Positions 61,424 to 64,000 of a DNA stretch of 64,000 nt are shown in pieces. Within the stretch, counting starts at the first letter, position 1, and the number at the start of each line of letters is the position of its first letter. The notes beneath the pieces were generated by a model, which was given only the letters and a program-made list of their open reading frames with translations, was not told the DNA's origin and did no database searches. The stretch comes from DYRB01 sp963802205 (GTDB lineage: Bacteria > Pseudomonadota > Gammaproteobacteria > Chromatiales > Chromatiaceae). The stretch is taken from NCBI GenBank assembly GCA_963802205.1, contig CAWDHW010000015.1, positions 62,001-126,000 of the forward strand, written 5' to 3'. Made by a program: the position numbers and the translations under genes.

Positions 61424-62499
61424 ACCCCTCCATCCGTGCCAAGCTCGAACGCCTCGTGGACCGCTTCGACGAGGTCACTGCCCTGCTCGCCGAGGCCCAG
61501 GTCCAGGCCAATCAGGACCAGTTCCGCGACCTCGGGCGCGAGTATGCCCAGCTCGAACCCGTCGCCGAGTGCTTCGGCCACTACCTCTACCTGGACGGGG
61601 AGATCGCCGCGGCCCAGGCACTCGTAGGCGATCCGGAGATGGCCGAGATGGCCCGCGAGGAGGTCGCCGACGCGCAACGACGCCGTGACGCCCTAGAGCC
61701 CGAGTTGCAACGCCTGCTGATCCCGCCGGACCCCAACGACCAGCGCAACATCTTCCTGGAGGTTCGCGCAGGCACAGGCGGGGCCGAGGCCGCCCTCTTC
61801 GCCGGGGACCTGCAACGCATGTATGCCCGCTACGCCGAGGCACGCGGCTGGCGTAGCGAGACGATCAGCGCCAGCGAGGGCGAGATGGGTGGCTACAAAG
61901 AGGTGGTCATGCGCATCAGCGGCAACGGCGTTTACTCCCGACTCAAGTTCGAGGCCGGGACCCACCGCGTCCAGCGCGTCCCCACCACCGAGTCCCAGGG
62001 ACGAGTCCACACCTCCGCCTGCACCGTGGCCATACTCCCCGAGGCCGACGCCATCGACGGCGTGGAGATCGCAGCCTCGGACCTGCGCATCGACACCTAC
62101 CGCGCCTCTGGGGCCGGTGGCCAGCACATCAACAAGACCGACTCTGCCGTACGCATCACCCACCTCCCCTCCGGGATCGTGGTGGAGTGCCAGGACGAAC
62201 GCTCTCAGCACAAGAACAAGGCGCGCGCCCTGTCGCTGCTCCAGGCCAAGCTGTTGTCCCAGGCCCAGAACGCCCAGGCCGACGAGGAATCCGCTGCGCG
62301 CCGGCTCCAGGTCGGCAGCGGCGACCGCTCCGAGCGCATCCGCACCTACAACTTCCCACAGAACCGCCTCACCGAGCACCGCATCAACCTGACCCTCTAC
62401 AAGCTCGACGAGGTCATGGGCGGGACCCTGGACCAGGTCATAGACCCCCTGGTCCAGGAGTATCAGGCGGACCTGCTGGCGGCCCTGGCGGCGGGGTAA
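61420..62499 (+). CDS. prfA: Peptide chain release factor 1
   Basis: RF1 terminates translation at UAA and UAG. The 359-residue protein has the stop-codon-reading loop with the tripeptide motif (Pro-Thr-Thr at about residues 188-190, in QRVPTTESQGRVHTSACTV) and the GGQ catalytic motif (ASGAGGQHINKTDSAVR, about 232-234). It starts at GTG 61420, overlapping the hemA stop. Its stop TAA overlaps the ATG of prmC, whose product methylates the GGQ glutamine. Confidence 0.97.
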   Translation: MNPSIRAKLERLVDRFDEVTALLAEAQVQANQDQFRDLGREYAQLEPVAECFGHYLYLDGEIAAAQALVGDPEMAEMAREEVADAQRRRDALEPELQRLLIPPDPNDQRNIFLEVRAGTGGAEAALFAGDLQRMYARYAEARGWRSETISASEGEMGGYKEVVMRISGNGVYSRLKFEAGTHRVQRVPTTESQGRVHTSACTVAILPEADAIDGVEIAASDLRIDTYRASGAGGQHINKTDSAVRITHLPSGIVVECQDERSQHKNKARALSLLQAKLLSQAQNAQADEESAARRLQVGSGDRSERIRTYNFPQNRLTEHRINLTLYKLDEVMGGTLDQVIDPLVQEYQADLLAALAAG

Positions 62500-63497
62500 T
62501 GCGTCGCCGAGGGCCTGGGTCCGTAGGACCTCTAGGTCGCGCGGGTCCGATAGGCACCTCTACCCGCCCACGGCCCCGCGTGCCACCCCCGGATTTAGCC
62601 CTGCGCGGAGCCCTCGATTGGGCGAGCGCCGTTCTGGCCAACCTGCCTGACGGCTCGCCTAGACTGGAGGCTGAACTCCTCCTCGGTGCAGCCACCGGCC
62701 TGAGCCGTACCCGCATGCTGACCTGGCCTGACAACCCATTGACGAGAGAGGCCCGGCAACGCTTTGCCGCCCTGGTGGAACGTCGCCGCTGCGGCGAGCC
62801 CGTCGCCTACATCCTCGGGCGCCAGGGGTTCTGGACCCTGGACCTCGAGGTCACCCCGGACACCCTGATTCCACGCCCGGAGACCGAGCTCCTGGTCGAA
62901 CTGGCCCTGGCCCGCCTCCCTGCCACGGCGGCACTCACCGTCGCGGACCTGGGCACGGGCAGCGGGGCCATTGCCGCGGCCCTGGCCACGGAGCGCCCGA
63001 GCTGGACCCTGATCGCCCTGGACCGCTCCCCCGCCGCCGTCGCCATCGCCATCGCCAACGCCCGACGGCTGGCCCTACCCAACCTGCTACCCCTGGTCGG
63101 GGACTGGCTCGGCCCCCTGGCCCCGGGGAGCCTGAACGCGATCATCAGCAACCCGCCCTATGTCGCCGCCACAGACCCACACCTGGGGCGCGGCGATCTG
63201 CGCTTCGAGCCACCACCCGCCCTGGCGAGTGGCCCGGATGGCCTCGCCGCCATACGCCGCATCGCCGCCGAGGCCCCGCGCCACCTGCGCCCCGGCGGCC
63301 TGCTGGCACTGGAGCACGGCTACGACCAGGGAGTCGCGGTACGGGCCATCCTCGGCGCGGCCGGGCTCCAGGAAATCGAGACCCGGCGCGATCTGGCCGG
63401 GCATGAGCGCGTCACCCTGGGGCTGTGCCCCGGCGCATCAGACCTAGCCAGGGTCACAGATTCGTCCTTGATTTCTGCCAGGCGTCCATTAGCATAA
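62499..63497 (+). CDS. prmC: Peptide chain release factor N5-glutamine methyltransferase
   Basis: PrmC methylates the GGQ glutamine of RF1 and RF2. The 332-residue protein has the helical N-domain (LDWASAVLANLPDGSPRLEAELLLGAATG), the SAM motif VADLGTGSGAIAAALATERP, and the catalytic NPPY in NAIISNPPYVAATDPHL. The ATG at 62499 (TAATG overlap with prfA) gives about 35 extra residues rich in Arg, Pro and Gly before the usual start; a downstream start is possible. A 136-codon gene follows seven bases later. Confidence 0.94.
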   Translation: MRRRGPGSVGPLGRAGPIGTSTRPRPRVPPPDLALRGALDWASAVLANLPDGSPRLEAELLLGAATGLSRTRMLTWPDNPLTREARQRFAALVERRRCGEPVAYILGRQGFWTLDLEVTPDTLIPRPETELLVELALARLPATAALTVADLGTGSGAIAAALATERPSWTLIALDRSPAAVAIAIANARRLALPNLLPLVGDWLGPLAPGSLNAIISNPPYVAATDPHLGRGDLRFEPPPALASGPDGLAAIRRIAAEAPRHLRPGGLLALEHGYDQGVAVRAILGAAGLQEIETRRDLAGHERVTLGLCPGASDLARVTDSSLISARRPLA

Positions 63498-63504
63498 CGA
63501 CCCT

Positions 63505-63915
63505 ATGGACATCGCCGACACCGACCGCATCAAGCACCGCGAGATCGCCTTCCACCCGCTGCACCCGGACGCCCAGCAGGCGCAGTCCGCCGCCCGCTTC
63601 CTGGCCGACGTCGACGGTATCCTACACGTCGAACCGACCTCCCCCCTCCTGCTCCAGGTGACCTACGACCTCCTCAAGACCACTCTGCAGGAGATCGAAG
63701 AGGCCCTGCGCGAGCTCGGCCTGCACTTCGACGGCGCCCTGCTGTTCCGGGTGCGCCGGGCCATGTACTACTACATGGAAGACACCCAGCGCGCCAACTG
63801 GGGCTGCGCCCACGGCGAGCATAACTGCACCAAAAAGGTCTTCGCCAAGCGCTACGAAGCCCTGGAGCACGGCTGCCGTGACCATCGCCCGGAGCATTGG
63901 CGACGGTACCTCTGA
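63505..63915 (+). CDS. Conserved-looking small protein with Cys/His-rich C-terminus
   Basis: A 136-residue protein I do not recognise by name. Residues about 25-80 read like a ferredoxin-like (HMA-type) fold: VDGILHVEPTSPLLLQVTYD, then TTLQEIEEALRELGLHFDG. There is no CxxC. The C-terminal part is rich in Cys and His (WGCAHGEHNCTKKVF, LEHGCRDHRPEHWRRYL), which could bind a metal. It starts seven bases after prmC, so it is probably co-transcribed with hemA-prfA-prmC. A role in metal or heme-iron handling is only a guess from context. Confidence 0.6.
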   Translation: MDIADTDRIKHREIAFHPLHPDAQQAQSAARFLADVDGILHVEPTSPLLLQVTYDLLKTTLQEIEEALRELGLHFDGALLFRVRRAMYYYMEDTQRANWGCAHGEHNCTKKVFAKRYEALEHGCRDHRPEHWRRYL

Positions 63916-63917
63916 CG

Positions 63918-63989
63918 CAGTGGTTAGCTGGTAAGTCGGGTTCGAGCCTGCTCCGTCCTCGGGCTAACCCCACCTACCCACTGGCCACC
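63918..63989. repeat. Degenerate REP-like element at the right edge
   Basis: GTAAGTCGGGTT (63931-63942) and GGCTAACCCCACCTAC (63962-63977) form an imperfect hairpin of the same wording as the 54334-54451 cluster. Outer arms CAGTGGTTAGCTGG and CCACTGGCCACC also pair partly. Confidence 0.5.
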
Positions 63990-64000
63990 ATCTCCAATGA

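Overview
The window is chromosomal DNA of a GC-rich gammaproteobacterium. The gene order (tRNA-Tyr/Gly/Thr-tufB, tRNA-Trp, secE-nusG-rplKAJL-rpoBC, then rpsL-rpsG-fusA-tufA and the S10, spc and alpha ribosomal operons), the hemA-prfA-prmC set, the TamA/TamB pair and the base composition fit the Chromatiales (purple sulfur bacteria and relatives). That placement is inferred from general resemblance, not from a search.

Layout. (1) 1-4.5 kb is accessory DNA: the start of a TVP38/TMEM64-type membrane protein, a REP-associated tyrosine transposase (RAYT) with matching repeats at both ends, a frameshifted membrane gene closed by a third repeat copy, a stand-alone Lrp/AsnC ligand-binding domain, transposase debris, and a TumE-like toxin with a probable antitoxin. 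(2) 4.5-10.3 kb holds tamB (one frameshift) and tamA on the minus strand. (3) 10.6-16.9 kb carries housekeeping and stress genes: an amidohydrolase, xseA, the ribosomal oxygenase roxA with a GNAT acetyltransferase, an OmpA-like protein and a SAM hydroxide adenosyltransferase. (4) 17-50 kb is an almost unbroken minus-strand block of about 33 kb. It encodes 30 ribosomal proteins (L10 and L7/L12 counted separately), RNA polymerase alpha, beta and beta', both EF-Tu copies, EF-G, NusG, SecE, SecY and four tRNAs. Two strong sigma70-type promoters (before tRNA-Tyr and before rpsL) and a rplL-rpoB attenuator can be read in it. (5) 50.3-54.2 kb holds ugd, a secreted SCP2-like lipid-binding protein and a FadL-type outer-membrane transporter gene broken by about eight indels. 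(6) 54.2-60 kb (minus) holds pth, rplY, prs, tRNA-Gln, ispE and a TPR protein gene. (7) 60.1-63.9 kb (plus) holds hemA, prfA, prmC and a small Cys/His-rich protein, with overlapping or nearly abutting genes.

Functional links. L16 (rplP) and its probable arginine hydroxylase RoxA lie 12 kb apart. Release factor RF1 and its methyltransferase PrmC are adjacent and overlap. SecE and SecY are both in the large block with the ribosome. TamA and TamB form one envelope complex.

I found no convincing new multi-gene system. The observations most worth a second look are these: the RAYT repeats bracketing a second gene; indels confined to accessory genes while more than 30 kb of essential genes are intact; a tight cluster of differences between two otherwise near-identical tuf genes; repeat hairpins inserted between rpoB and rpoC; and a perfect inverted repeat around the putative hemA -10 box.
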